A stretch of DNA of 64,000 nt from Hydrangea macrophylla (lineage: Eukaryota; Streptophyta; Magnoliopsida; Cornales; Hydrangeaceae): the NCBI GenBank assembly GCA_033977485.1, contig CM066994.1, forward strand, positions 84,754,871-84,818,870, in the 5' to 3' direction. A program made the translations under genes and the position numbers. The notes beneath the pieces are model-generated. The model saw only the letters and a list, made by a program, of their open reading frames with translations, was not told the DNA's origin and ran no database searches. Below, piece by piece: positions 58,301-62,375 of the stretch. Every line of letters starts with the position of its first letter. The first letter of the stretch is position 1.

Positions 58301-61135
58301 TTGCCAGTTTCATTGTGCTAAAAGCTAATCTTACTGACCGCCTCGATGCAGGCCGTGAAGATGGCACGAAAGGTGCCACCAGATACAGAATCCTGGACAA
58401 GAGAACTGACATAAAACGAATAAATCCTTGAAAATACTGCATAGACACATGTAAATTATTATATTTTAATAGAGTAACAAGTGATGATTTCATAATTTGT
58501 AAAGACTGTAATTATTTTCTAGACAAGATGCTAGTGCAATTCAAAATATGGAGTTCTATAATTGGTATACCCGGTGGCCTAAAGTTTAAAAAAAAAAAAC
58601 AATGTTTTATCCTTTCAGCTTTTATTTTGTACAGTGCTCATTAAGTTTTCATGCTCCACGAGTGCTGGGACAGATGAATGTTCTATGAATTGCTCAAGAA
58701 AAATTATTCACCAGAGAAAACTCTCACTAGTCTGAACAACTTTAATAATATGGCCTTGTGTATTACATTGTGGTTTACAGACCACAAAAAGCACAGTAAT
58801 CAACTTGGTAGATAAAGATAGATTAGAAACACAAACAAAAACAAACAAACAAAACTCAAACATTCGAAAAAGTAAAACAGAAGGATAAATATCAGAAAAA
58901 TACCGTGGAGACTACTGTTGAGGGTAAAATGATCATTCTCCACTACGCGGGAAAAAGATAATCACCTAACATTTGACATAATTTCTGCACAAAGTAAATA
59001 CTGTCACATCTGAACCTATATTCTTACGCTTTTCGCTTTTCTTTGTTTGTTTTTTATTGGGCAAAGATTCTCACGTTTATTAACACAAGCTTTGATCCTT
59101 ACTATCAAGCAATAGAAAACTCATTTTTACAGCTAAGTTGCTTCAGTAAATTAACTACTCAAATACATGAATGTAACGTGTCACGTATCAACACGACGAA
59201 CACGACACTTCACAGACCATAGCGCTAAGTACTAGCATTAGGTAGAAATACAATGGTATAAGTGGTCTCAATTGCCAAAATATATGTCCCTTCCATTTTA
59301 TTGTAACAAACAAAGAAACTTATCTTCTCAGCTTCTCACTGAACTTCATTCAAATGTCGGCCACTAGGTTTACAGCTCACAACGAACAAAAGATTTGGGG
59401 AAATGAACATAACTAGGTTCACTATACGGCCACCCCTTTAGATTTGTTCGAGTAAAACAGCACTCGGAAGCCATAAAAATCTCCAGTTAAAACGTTAAAG
59501 CATAGCAGCAATAGCCAGCAAGAAAATTGTGAGGTAAGTAGACAAAAGAGCTATTCAAGCAAGCATTGAATTTTTAACAATACAGTGAACAACATTAGTT
59601 GAAAATTGAATTAGTACTAAACTAATACCTTTAAGTGCGGAGTACTTAGGCTGATAAGGTAACTTTTCCACCTCAAGCATCAAAGCAACCTCTTTCCCAT
59701 AACTGGAAGCGACCTCAAATTCATCCCTAATCTCCATAACAACCTCCTGAAGGTCTCTTGTGCCATGAACAGACAATGTTGTCAAGCTACTTGACTTTGA
59801 TGATTCAACACCATGAACTAAGTCCTCGTCGTCTACCTCAAAACTCACCCCTTTCTTTCTCATAGATCCATCATCTGAGCTCCTCGATACAACACTATTT
59901 AAATTCCTCTTGTCTTCATTCAAATAAGGTGATTGTGTTGTCTCACTATCTGGAGCCCTCGAAGTCGATTCACTGTTTTGTGGTGGCATTCCCTCGCTAC
60001 TAGTACTGTGTGTTGGCATTGTCCTTGAATTGCCCTCCCTGTTTTGTGAAGGCATTGCTGCCTTAGAAGTGCCCTCCACCGAACTACTACTACTTCTCTT
60101 ATTAGTTTCTTCCTTCACCACCTTCATCCCCTTGTAAACCTCTCTATCAATGCCTTCATTCTCTGTTTCATCTTCTAAATCAGGGATTCCCTCCCTCTCT
60201 CTCACCTCATTCGAATCAGGACTACTCGCAATAGACCCATACCCATATCTACTTTGGGAATAATAACCCGGGTAACCATTATCATATGAATCAAATGGGT
60301 TCAGAAAAAAATCCCAAGCAGAGGTGGCCTCTGGCGGCGGTGGAGGAGGAGGCGGTGGAGGAGGAGGCAGAGGAGGACTCGGTCGCCTACTATCATTGGA
60401 TTGACTAGGCGGTTGTGAACCCATTCGAAACCCAAAAAATCCGACATTCTCATATGGGTTGCTCATATATGACTTTGAATACATATAAGACGTACCCGGT
60501 TCCTCATATATTACAGACTCAATTGCAGGTTCAGACATCTTCTTCTTCTTCATATAATATACATTCGAATATGTATATAAATTTGGATTCACTCCATAGC
60601 CATAATAGGGTCCCCAACCTGTTTGAGGGGGCGAGGTGGGTCCATATGGGGCCCAATCAGTTTGAGTAGGTGGGGAAGAAAATGAATTTCTTTCAAATTG
60701 TGGAGGACTATGACGAATGTGGTGCCCTGATTCAGAGTCATAACCAGAAGACAAATCCAAATGTGAATCTCCTACATCATCATGATGACAAACTGAACCA
60801 GAATGTGAAAGTGAAATTGAAGGGGAAGAAGATGATTTTTTCTTCTTGTTACTACTACTAGTAATAGTAGTATTATTCTTATGTTTCTTTTTCAGCAATT
60901 TTCTTTCATCTGAGGGCAAGGGCAATGTGAGTACCGGAGAAGAAGATGGAACGACGAGCTCTTCGTCGACGAAACGGCGAAGAGCTTCGCCGACGTCTTT
61001 CATGGAACGGAAATAGGAGATATGTGCAGCGGCCAGAATGTAGCGGTGGTCGGCGGCGGCCTTGATTAACTGTTTTCTCTCTCTACAACGGATCACCAAA
61101 GGCAAATCATCCTCCTTGGAGGCTCCACACCCCAT
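20526..61135 (-). CDS. DUF630/DUF632 (NRG2-like) protein gene, four exons, 909 aa
   Basis: Exons 59629-61135, 58191-58405, 27266-27489 and 20526-21309 join through GT-AG introns with phases 1, 0 and 2 into one 2730-nt frame. The chosen start gives MGCGASK, a typical N-myristoylation and palmitoylation signal of the family; the frame extends 7 codons upstream without an ATG. Order of parts: DUF630 (about residues 1-62), Lys/Ser-rich linker, a run of prolines before WDFFLNPFD (about 270-310), acidic/serine linker, DUF632 from about 458 to 790 ([62 protein letters not shown]), C-terminal coiled coil. The family is plant-specific; Arabidopsis NRG2 acts in nitrate signalling, other members in cell division or defence. 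A role for this member is inference. Reading frame and splice sites look intact, despite 37 kb of transposon-filled introns. Confidence 0.85.
22080..22375 (-). mobile_element. TRIM element, 296 bp
   Basis: Two LTRs of 112 and 111 bp (22080-22191 and 22265-22375, minus strand TGTTGTC...CTTACA) flank a 73-bp interior that begins with a primer-binding site (TGGTATCAGAGC on the minus strand, 22252-22263) and ends in a G-rich tract. It has no coding capacity. A clear target duplication was not found. Relatives are at 55519-55835. Confidence 0.75.
22666..22770 (-). repeat. Solitary TRIM-like LTR
   Basis: The minus strand starts TGTTGGATTGTCCCACATTG, contains TTCTTATAAGCC and ends CGGGCTCA. The layout (GTCCCACAT near the start, TTATAAG in the middle) matches the TRIM LTRs in this window. 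Confidence 0.5.
22830..24050 (+). repeat. Diverged copia LTR with a CCGG palindrome array
   Basis: It starts TGTTAGAGTTTG and follows the same order of phrases as the LTRs at 828-2298 and 16312-17687 (GTCACAGTTGATGATAAGA, CATTGACGGAC, CTTGTGTAAAACACTTGTCCTTAATC, CACCTAGGTATCTTGGG, GGTCCCACTCTTAGCT), at lower identity. The TATA box TTATAAATAG is at 23994. Its 3' end is truncated near 24050 where decayed integrase begins. Confidence 0.65.
23871..23980. repeat. AAACCGGTTT-type palindrome array upstream of TATA box
   Basis: Five copies of ACAAACCGGTTA or its complement in alternating orientation, ending about 15 bp before TTATAAATAG. It occupies the position where related LTRs carry TTCGATCGATCGAA arrays. 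Confidence 0.65.
24080..26995 (+). pseudogene. Fragmented copia pol (integrase, RT, RNase H)
   Basis: Integrase core with LRSDNGSEY (24177) and [16 protein letters not shown], then [15 protein letters not shown] (24520) and an acidic linker (24624-24860). A second integrase piece ([20 protein letters not shown]) is at 25762-25822, so two related copies have been joined. RT pieces ([16 protein letters not shown]) are at 25998-26050, RNase H pieces ([14 protein letters not shown]) at 26700-26750, and the end near 26960. Stops and frame changes are frequent and gag, protease and most of RT are gone. Antisense to the host gene. Confidence 0.8.
25204..25660 (+). repeat. 215-bp tandem duplication
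   Basis: The segment from GTGAAACTCAAACATTTG at 25204 repeats from 25419 with few changes. It lies between two integrase fragments of the copia remnant and is not coding. Confidence 0.7.
26987..27110 (+). repeat. Start of a copia 3' LTR, truncated
   Basis: A polypurine tract (TTGAGGGGGAG) is followed by TGTTGCGAGTTATTTTC. The right end is not definable. Confidence 0.4.
27266..27489 (-). CDS. Exon 3 of DUF630/DUF632 gene
   Basis: The acceptor GATTCAAG precedes GAAGAAGAAAGACTTCG ([16 protein letters not shown]). It contains [19 protein letters not shown], a family signature, and ends at CATGG|GTACG. It lies 30.7 kb from exon 2. Confidence 0.85.
27949..28078 (+). repeat. 5' LTR of copia element
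   Basis: Ends CATCTTTACA immediately before the primer-binding site. It matches the right LTR from the phrase GTCCCACATCGG onward. Confidence 0.7.
28079..28090 (+). other. Primer-binding site
   Basis: TGGTATCAGAGC, complementary to the 3' end of initiator methionine tRNA, with no gap after the LTR. Confidence 0.8.
28223..28393 (+). repeat. Leader tandem repeat (ACTATTCACGATCACTGTTCATCGGCT)
   Basis: Six to seven imperfect copies of a 25-28 bp unit between the primer-binding site and gag. The core CTGTTCATC recurs in the leader of the other short-LTR copia element (52868-53040). Confidence 0.8.
28408..32514 (+). pseudogene. Copia gag-pol, nearly complete but broken by stops and frameshifts
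   Basis: All parts of a copia polyprotein are in order: UBN2-type gag (from 28408), CCHC knuckle ([14 protein letters not shown], near 29141), protease ([13 protein letters not shown], near 29403), integrase zinc region ([12 protein letters not shown]) and core ([23 protein letters not shown]), reverse transcriptase with intact YVDD (near 31555) and RNase H ([18 protein letters not shown]) ending at 32514. Lesions: stop at 28918, stop near 29467, frame changes near 29945, 30440 and 31220, stop at 31975. So it is recently dead but probably cannot transpose. The host gene is transcribed from the opposite strand. Confidence 0.85.
32521..32692 (+). repeat. 3' LTR of copia element
   Basis: Starts TGTTAAAGGG after the polypurine tract and ends near CATCTTTA; the last bases differ from the left LTR, so the end is approximate. 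Confidence 0.7.
33127..34665 (-). repeat. 3' LTR of the Tat-type element
   Basis: Same 1539-bp length as the 5' LTR. Differences noted: CCCGTAGGGC here against CCCGTGGGGC, and TTTGGTGAGTG here against TTTGGAGAGTG. The minus-strand TATA-like word ACTATAAATA is at 33619-33628. Confidence 0.92.
34666..34680 (-). other. Polypurine tract of Tat-type element
   Basis: Minus strand GGACAGGGGGGCTAA abuts the TGTAGG start of the 3' LTR. Confidence 0.6.
34681..36072 (+). other. Region between 3' LTR and antisense gene 1
   Basis: G+T-rich on the plus strand, like the whole antisense block. Apart from the small frame at 35022 I see two short frames (35306-35518 and 35769-36029), the second made of a GAGTGTGCCCC repeat (about 35846-36000). 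No product is recognised. Confidence 0.4.
35022..35156 (+). pseudogene. Possible decayed fourth member of the antisense family
   Basis: A 44-codon frame, [18 protein letters not shown]..., contains WCGVKI followed by [13 protein letters not shown] at the spacing of WRGVKV and VYNHRPDTF in the paralogs. A TATA box (GTTATAAAAAGG, 34937-34948) lies about 75 bp upstream. The frame then stops. The match is short; chance is possible. An alternative is a short first exon: CAG|GTGAGG at 35049 could be a donor. Confidence 0.3.
36073..36083 (+). promoter_or_regulatory. TATA box before antisense protein 1
   Basis: CTATATATAAG, 41 bp before the ATG, implying a very short 5' UTR. ACGTG cores lie 25-50 bp upstream (36029, 36042). 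Confidence 0.45.
36124..36780 (+). CDS. Antisense small protein 1 of the Tat-type element, 218 aa
   Basis: Unrecognised protein on the strand opposite gag-pol. N-terminus MADSTSS..., then [17 protein letters not shown], then [16 protein letters not shown] (residues 40-56), a helical middle with [13 protein letters not shown], a coiled-coil-prone stretch (about 125-200) and the end YELDTGLF. The paralogs at 37059 and 43771 share LPxxFGxxxDGWRG and the spacing to a VYxxxPxTF motif; 37059 shares the C-terminal LDTGLF. A TATA box is 41-51 bp upstream. The resemblance to the C-terminal module of the mobile-domain protein (YRRYPQTF) suggests a partner or regulator of it; that is a guess. The frame is intact. 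Confidence 0.7.
   Translation: MADSTSSHVVRGRRPLPDLFGNSEDGWRGVKVHHWYAECLERVYNHRPDTFVDFADRAPEQQSTLLNHLGYVLDYLSMVTLSTSDEDVYCVCFPRVHIMMEAELPVQWLLHHLEDMQQKYFVFKIVLHRKSLAVRRKEILREMEKCKDVLSWLGRLLRPDSRQIALFEGHEKDLMGLESELAVIQRELAEVVAKELPLRPFVNENGLHEDYELDTGLF
36959..36968 (+). promoter_or_regulatory. TATA-like box and G-box before antisense protein 2
   Basis: CTATATATTG about 91 bp upstream of the ATG, with a CACGTG G-box at 36918-36923. Confidence 0.4.
37059..37748 (+). CDS. Antisense small protein 2 of the Tat-type element, 229 aa
   Basis: Paralog of the protein at 36124. The frame is open 8 codons upstream (MWLVLFVE), but MSGVGSSGG at 37059 matches the Ser/Gly-rich start of the paralogs. It carries [17 protein letters not shown] (residues 16-32), [15 protein letters not shown], a basic helix ([12 protein letters not shown]), [13 protein letters not shown], a long Glu/Arg/Ala-rich coiled-coil region and the end [11 protein letters not shown]. 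The upstream TTTCATTGCAG at 37025-37035 could be a splice acceptor, and a TATA-like word is at 36959. I know no function for this family. Confidence 0.7.
   Translation: MSGVGSSGGSSWGLPLPESFGDAEDGWRGVRLDQKFFDNLEQVYQRYPETFVRFGRIGARSQSDLLKRLCRILRRLRKTTLEEADNDFFAGLLEQVRNLVQDRLAVHWLHSHVEEMERRYDLFEPMLERRAAFDTYLELENSVAECARTMGRYESIVCGGKRVGSLDPNTVEFIEMYEAEHRRFLELKREYADANVRFEAARAEVSAVEQQIRELGLHINYKLDTGLFG
39137..39435 (+). repeat. G-rich minisatellite, about 40-bp unit
   Basis: Six to seven copies of a unit containing TTTCCGAGTGTCGGGGTGGT and TTCCGAGGGTGGGGG. The surroundings from 38490 to 39640 are also G-rich on the plus strand with G runs of 8-18. Confidence 0.85.
39532..39567. repeat. Poly(T) run
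   Basis: About 36 T, shortly followed by A-rich then G-rich runs. Shorter T runs at 38211-38229, 38599, 38809, 38949 and 39099. Confidence 0.9.
40021..43287 (+). CDS. Antisense plant-mobile-domain protein with C-terminal module, 2 coding exons, 1059 aa
   Basis: Exon 40021-41811 (597 codons) joins exon 41899-43287 across an 87-bp intron (CAC|GTGAGC...TTTTCAG|GTT) in phase 0; without splicing the frame ends at 41871. Residues about 20-480 look like a plant mobile domain (PMD): [29 protein letters not shown], then [13 protein letters not shown] and [18 protein letters not shown] proteins such as MAIN/MAIL1 keep genes silent or expressed in Arabidopsis, and PMDs occur in gypsy and MuDR-like transposons. 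After the junction comes a nuclear-signal-like [12 protein letters not shown], an acidic and Ser/Gly-rich linker, then a helical C-terminal module ([13 protein letters not shown], about residue 890 onward) that resembles the separate small antisense proteins. The 5' UTR probably has an intron ending TTTTGCAG at 39986. Confidence 0.75.
43323..43374. repeat. Poly(T) run, about 52 bases
   Basis: Begins some 35 bases after the stop of the PMD gene. On the minus strand it is poly(A). Length may be unreliable in assembly. Confidence 0.9.
43710..43717 (+). promoter_or_regulatory. TATA box before antisense protein 3
   Basis: TATATAAG followed by AGGAG, 53-60 bp before the ATG, leaving room for a 20-30 nt leader. 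Confidence 0.5.
43771..44451 (+). CDS. Antisense small protein 3 of the Tat-type element, 226 aa
   Basis: Third paralog. [33 protein letters not shown] at the start, then [25 protein letters not shown], an Arg-rich helical stretch ([11 protein letters not shown], about 125-135), more helix and [11 protein letters not shown] at the end, which fits the LDTGLF terminus of the paralogs loosely. A TATA box (TATATAAG, 43710-43717) lies 60 bp upstream, and an ACACGTGGC element is at 43612. It ends 222 bp from the end of pol, which runs toward it. No known function; role in the element is inferred only from location and relation to the PMD gene. Confidence 0.7.
   Translation: MAGSSWASNSGPGFSRLPETFGDTQDGWRGIPVWEILVPFLERVYVHHPQTFIGLTYMNQPERLLACKMLGNVLLEMSRTKLGDATYDYMQRVRGDIHDISTQGLRLLWLTEHLDMVVLLRQFVEARRRRLFDERQFVAVGENFRRARVELVTNAGQWRRSGVPRSSQQEAQALRLQAAVDRGEEEYKLFEERLARSKIVEQRSRTGISTDEVTNETLVIAGLFAE
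44674..48393 (-). CDS. pol: Pol of Tat-type element (RT, RNase H, second RNase H, integrase)
   Basis: Reads on in the gag-protease frame after a single UGA (48394-48396) and stays open for 1239 codons, so it is probably made by stop-codon readthrough. Reverse transcriptase has [13 protein letters not shown] and intact YVDD (about residues 268-271 after the stop). RNase H follows ([10 protein letters not shown]). A second, archaeal-like RNase H ([30 protein letters not shown]) is the hallmark of the Tat group. Integrase has an HHCC region (CHPCQIHGN) and D,D,E core ([30 protein letters not shown]) and ends [18 protein letters not shown] sequence near 44700; there is no chromodomain. No stop or frameshift is seen. 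It converges on the antisense gene ending at 44451. Confidence 0.92.
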   Translation of the reverse strand, partial: RCAGPGPQATPRGPEAPECNTIGTPEATEPGVAPETFQDGPRTAGPEIEEINLAPEGRTPRITFISKAATSEERATLISLLKEYIDVFAWTYEQMPGLDTSLVTHKLNVDPNHRPVKQAPRVFRHELELQIKTEVEKLLHAGFIKPIKHPTWLANVVPVKKKNGQIRICVDFRDLNKACPKDEFPLPNVDTLIDATSGHQDFSFMDGFSGYNQIKMDPGDAEKTAFRTPFGNFYYTVMPFGLKNAGATYQRAMTTIFHDMLHHNLEDYVDDIVVKSRQGKGHENDLRAVFERCRKFKLRMNPLKCAFGVTAGKFLGFIVHRHGIDLDPTKAKSIMDMPPPSTQKQLKQFMGRVSYLRRFIPALSEISHPLGDLLKGKAKFRWEEVHRQSFEAVKRTLSAPTTMVAPTQEKPLLLYLTSTHKSIGALLAQEIDGKEKPVYYISRVVRDAEVRYTPIERHCLALTFAAQKFRHYFLSHIVHLVTRCDPLRYLLSKPALSGRMARWLLLLAEFDITCVTPKAIKSQALADLLAQFPSGEFEPPWETLPGEELNCVMATKDLGEWALSFDGSSTSLGGGAGINLISHSDGSKLHLSYKLDFKCSNNESEYEALILGLLAAANMGVTRLCIKGDSNLVVKQTSGEFAIREPALAEYRTIVQRLLDKFKAIRMEHAPRSDNRFPDALATLASKIDVPEGSTQIEIIKRTLPCTVLELLPPEEINDWRTSIITQLSSREGKIKVSDLKSFTLLGRNLYFRAPTGVLARCVGEGEAKLRLRQIHQNTCGDKDISLYRMIQRKGYYWPEMSKEASMLQQTCSKCSKDPSKEECNFTDQISDWRHPYMDYLNENSLPPDRTDAAIVKKRASKFFIHEKQLFRRSFNGEPLRCLAGGEIHQVLTEAHGFEHQGGTKLYRHLLGLGYYWPTMEEDSKNHVKRCHPCQIHGNRIHAPAVDLRALSTPWPFHTWALDLIGPISPASKGNIWILAATELYTKWVEAIPMRKAVGPAVAAFIREHIVCRFGIPKVVLSDNGTPFINKHVGQLLLSYDITHHKSTPYYPKGNGQAEATNKTLLKILSRTMKDCPKIWADQLPLALWAYRTSKRRPTQATPFSLVYGAESVLPTELVVASARIAMKSEVLHDPRPTMLEQLDEHRDKAQSNLQKYQKQIARAYDAMVRPRAFKEGDLILKAAKHIMRGISAPKFTPQWEGPYEVKEANPSGYYRIQKVGEKSISGPINTQWLKLYHA
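48345..48396 (-). promoter_or_regulatory. Candidate UGA-CGG readthrough signal
   Basis: The gag stop is UGA followed by CGG, and 8 nt after it GGGGCCG can pair with CGGCCCT about 20 nt further on. This matches the type II readthrough arrangement known from several plant RNA viruses. Function here is inference. Confidence 0.5.
48394..50913 (-). CDS. gag: Gag-protease of Tat-type element, 839 aa
   Basis: The frame is open upstream into the LTR, but MVSEREQ at 50913 is the first ATG after the primer site and starts a basic N-terminus ([11 protein letters not shown]). The retrotransposon gag domain lies at about 190-340 ([37 protein letters not shown]). A short Cys/His segment ([16 protein letters not shown]) stands where a zinc knuckle would be. 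The protease follows at about 640-750, with [11 protein letters not shown] as the catalytic aspartate motif and [10 protein letters not shown] later. It ends in UGA, in the same frame as pol. It forms the particle and processes the polyprotein. Confidence 0.9.
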   Translation of the reverse strand: MVSEREQPPPKKSGRPRKSKAQPTGSNINPVSLNPTHSQTQDSRESIAADVELDILKRLEQIEGQQKHFQRLEEQNHLIIETLTAMAQKVTPPSAPNGASGLEDAVRTSFNISDVNNNNQQNAQKESTPTGVVSGTEKQTPTGFVTLAEVESLLKEKALSIPHIPALDTRPPYPLRLASLPYPEGYSSAHFARYDGRRGNSKEHMARFLDGLGTYREDENLRLREFSKSLTDRAYTWYANLEPGSVNSWAQLASMFHAKFFSVTEKVTTISLSREVQGENEHLVKYVDRFRDLAMECHDNTTEEGLVQLCVHGMLRDYRIHLINHSFPAFSDLMVAARNLAKDVRIPSRIHRDTRPSAPRRYPTAAVTEERRSGRDRECNDNKRRRDETDAPAPFPCGMKEVHAVLKKWIRDEVITLRPPTRPPTEGDKARYNYCAYHQMVKHATKDCWALRGIFHRKIANGELVTTTQPDAAEEIPRQLRGHNEGAVNMISLHMASHHLRKIASPTIDHPSGLSHVGMTAPLIELIEEEEETSPIARNPSTSMIMTNPSRSTMEFTASKVKNLTKFRYFFDQVGFCEEARLEATKAILQVAETYQQACVATGGSVRRAALEAESAITFTDADIQVPHPHNRPLYVSATVHEREFKRALLDGGASLNIMSLTTFRATGISLEKLIPQATDIAGFGNDTRRTIGFVTTSLRLGKFQAPARFHVIDADTSYHLLIGRKWMHTFGIVPSTYHQCMKGKVNTSEGRKVFTVAGTLKPFGNHEAHMAEAELFEDVCSEEEATPPVSPRGLTVPKWEDARKEDFSSKGKQKRRRSVSPECIRVKLPDGRFVYRCL
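50929..50946 (-). other. Primer-binding site of Tat-type element
   Basis: Minus strand TTGGCGACCACAGTGGGA two bases after the LTR end. It resembles the TTGGCGACTCCGCTGGGGA-type sites (tRNA-Arg class) of Ogre-like elements; the tRNA assignment is an inference. Confidence 0.65.
50949..52487 (-). repeat. 5' LTR of the Tat-type element
   Basis: Minus strand TGTAGGTAATAG...CCTCACACA, 1539 bp. A TATA-like ACTATAAATAAG lies within it. Followed at once by the primer-binding site. Confidence 0.92.
52572..52723 (+). repeat. 5' LTR of short-LTR copia element
   Basis: Starts TGTTAAAAGCG and ends TTATACA immediately before TGGTATCAGAGC (52724-52735). Confidence 0.8.
52868..53040 (+). repeat. Leader tandem repeat (GTTACTGTTCATC)
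   Basis: About nine imperfect copies of TACTGTTCATC with variable spacers between the primer-binding site and gag, sharing CTGTTCATC with 28223-28393. Confidence 0.75.
53225..55113 (-). pseudogene. Copia gag fragment, interrupted by a MITE
   Basis: On the minus strand [11 protein letters not shown] (55113) starts a UBN2-type gag with [19 protein letters not shown] and [15 protein letters not shown] stop at 54664 replaces one codon and the frame then resumes ([20 protein letters not shown]). After the MITE it continues to a CCHC knuckle, [14 protein letters not shown], near 53340. The upstream primer-binding site (TGGTATCAAAGC, near 55191-55202) and LTR 55204-55466 belong to it. Protease and everything after are missing. 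Confidence 0.8.
53481..54422. mobile_element. hAT-like nonautonomous element, 942 bp
   Basis: Ends TAGGGCTGGGCAAAAACCG and CGGTTTGCCCACCGCTA are imperfect inverted repeats. CCTCCAGT (53473-53480) and CCTACAGT (54423-54430) form an 8-bp target duplication with one change, as in hAT elements. Both ends are dense in AACCGAACCGACCG-type repeats, in opposite orientation. No transposase. It splits the copia gag. Confidence 0.75.
55204..55466 (-). repeat. LTR of the minus-strand copia fragment
   Basis: Minus strand TGTTGGAAAATAG at 55466; ends at the primer-binding site. About 263 bp, noncoding. The exact 3' end (TTTATA) lacks the usual CA. Confidence 0.65.
55519..55835 (+). mobile_element. TRIM pieces (two LTRs with primer-binding sites)
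   Basis: LTR 55519-55630 (TGTTGTCGTCCCACATC...GGGCCTTACA) and 55734-55835 (TGTTGGAATGTCCCACATC...GGGCCTTATA), each followed by AGTGGTATCAGAGC. They differ too much to be a fresh pair. Noncoding. Confidence 0.6.
56014..56254. repeat. Inverted repeat of two TRIM LTRs, 108-bp arms
   Basis: 56014-56121 and 56147-56254 are reverse complements with four mismatches, all transitions. The 25-bp spacer holds a minus-strand primer-binding site (TGGTATCAAAGCC). Confidence 0.85.
56256..56352 (+). pseudogene. Copia RNase H C-terminus and polypurine tract
   Basis: Encodes [27 protein letters not shown], the usual copia C-terminus, then AGAGGGGGAG directly before the 3' LTR. Confidence 0.7.
56353..56506 (+). 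repeat. 3' LTR of short-LTR copia element
   Basis: Starts TGATAAAAGGG and ends CTTTTACA; aligns with 52572-52723. Confidence 0.8.
56634..57023 (-). mobile_element. Intact TRIM, 390 bp, TSD GATGG
   Basis: LTRs at 56634-56748 and about 56905-57023, both with ACTAAATAT and GCAAGCCGGTTTTCAAGGGTG on the minus strand; primer-binding site TGGTATCAGAGC at 56892-56903. GATGG at 56629-56633 and 57024-57028. No coding capacity. It lies in intron 2 in the host-gene orientation. Confidence 0.8.
57029..57479. other. Intron sequence, no gene seen
   Basis: No frame or terminal repeats that I can define. 57265-57400 contains phrases like CCGAACCGAAGCC and AACCGATCA, recalling the ends of the hAT-like element at 53481-54422. 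Confidence 0.4.
57480..57780 (+). repeat. TRIM/SMART-like dispersed repeat
   Basis: Contains AACATGGTATCTGAGCC (decayed primer-binding site), GTTGCACGTGAGGGAGGC and CTTAAGCTTTTGAAGCAAC. A second copy is at 20130-20355. Confidence 0.5.
58191..58405 (-). CDS. Exon 2 of DUF630/DUF632 gene
   Basis: The acceptor TTATGTCAG precedes TTCTCTTGTCC; with the base left from exon 1 it continues [17 protein letters not shown], as in other DUF632 proteins. It ends EKKLYKEVK at donor AAG|GTAAAA. Length 215 nt, closing in phase 0. Confidence 0.85.
58406..59628 (-). other. Intron 1 of the host gene
   Basis: 1223 bp, GT-AG. I see no transposon termini or reading frames; it is A+T-rich ordinary intron sequence. 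Confidence 0.75.
59629..61135 (-). CDS. Exon 1 (DUF630, proline-rich region, start of DUF632)
   Basis: Start codon CAT at 61133-61135 on the plus strand. It encodes residues 1-502. The donor reads AAAG|GTATTAGT and splits a codon after its first base. The retained-intron frame runs only about 25 more codons. Confidence 0.85.
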
Positions 61136-61266
61136 ATCAACCAGAACCACCCCCAAATCTAAACCCTAACTCATTCAAACTCAACTCTACTACTATGACT
61201 TCCAAACCTCTCCATACAAAAAAGCATTGCGCAGCAGAATTCAAGCACCAGAACAGAGAGATTTAT

Positions 61267-61302
<36 letters not shown>

Positions 61303-62266
61303 CAAATTCATACTCCAATAGTAATACACATACACATATGCATTTGCATGTATAACACTACTACTATACTCATTTCTGAGCTTGTCCCTACAAATGCAGA
61401 ACAATAGTTATGAGCATATTCCGAAGCAGAGTTGAAAAACTAGTAATTAGATTAGATCAGATCATCAGACAGCAGAAACCAGTTCCAAAGCAGAGATAAG
61501 TTTGGGAAACTCATATACACGCATTTATATGCATTTGTATATCAAATGCAAAAACCCTAGAATGAGAGAAAATTGACAGATTCAAGCACTGATATCTGAC
61601 CGTTGAGATTGAGTAAATTGACTCCTAGACTCCTGACTGACCACATGAGATGGACAGAAAAATAAGATACAGAGAGAGAAAAAAAAAATTTTGTTTGAAT
61701 CTGAGAATGCTTAACAGAGGAGATAGAGATTGTTGTTGAATTGTTTTTTTTTTTTTTTAATTATTTTTGGCAATAAAGAAGTGTTTTGAGATTTGTGAAG
61801 TTTTGGAGATCTGTTTTCTAAAATTTTAAAGAAAAAGAGTCTTCTACTTCCGATAAGATTATAGTATTATTGTAGAGTAGTAATAATACAGTACTACAAT
61901 TTTCTTTTTTTTTTGAATTTGTGGTGTTTGAGTGTGTGTTATTTTTTTTGGGGGGGAGGGGTTTGTCAGAGAGTTGCAGGAGGAAGCTCGTGGAACCCGC
62001 CATTTTGGTAACAGACGATGTCATTATTACGGAGAGTGAGCCATCATTTCATTTTTTTTGCATTCATTACCAATGTTCTCTCTCTCTCTACTTTCTCTCT
62101 CTTCTTTTTACCCAAACTTGCCTCTTACGGTCATAATGGTTTCATTCCGTAGCACGTAGACGTAGCAGGCATAGGGATTGCGGACTTCGAGGCTTTGTAT
62201 CTGATTTTTGTTCTGACCAAAGTGCCCCAACTCGGATTTTGCTTTGAGGCAATCTGGCAATGTTAT
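61136..62266 (-). promoter_or_regulatory. 5' UTR and promoter region of the host gene
   Basis: Pyrimidine-rich on the gene strand, with a (GA)n tract at 61270-61299 (CT on the gene strand), usual for plant 5' leaders. A minus-strand ATATAAATG near 61520-61530 is a possible TATA box. Poly(T) at 61743-61759 and a CT-rich stretch at 62078-62102. No upstream ATG frame of note was found in the ORFs examined. Confidence 0.4.
61270..61299. repeat. (GA)n microsatellite in 5' leader
   Basis: About 15 GA units, 135-165 bases before the start codon. Confidence 0.9.
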
Positions 62267-62375
62267 AGAGCATCTCTAATGGTTACCAAATTTACTATCA
62301 AAGTCATAAAATAATAAATCATCAAATTTAACTCACTCCAATGTAAGGCCAAATGCTCTATCAAAAAATAACTAA

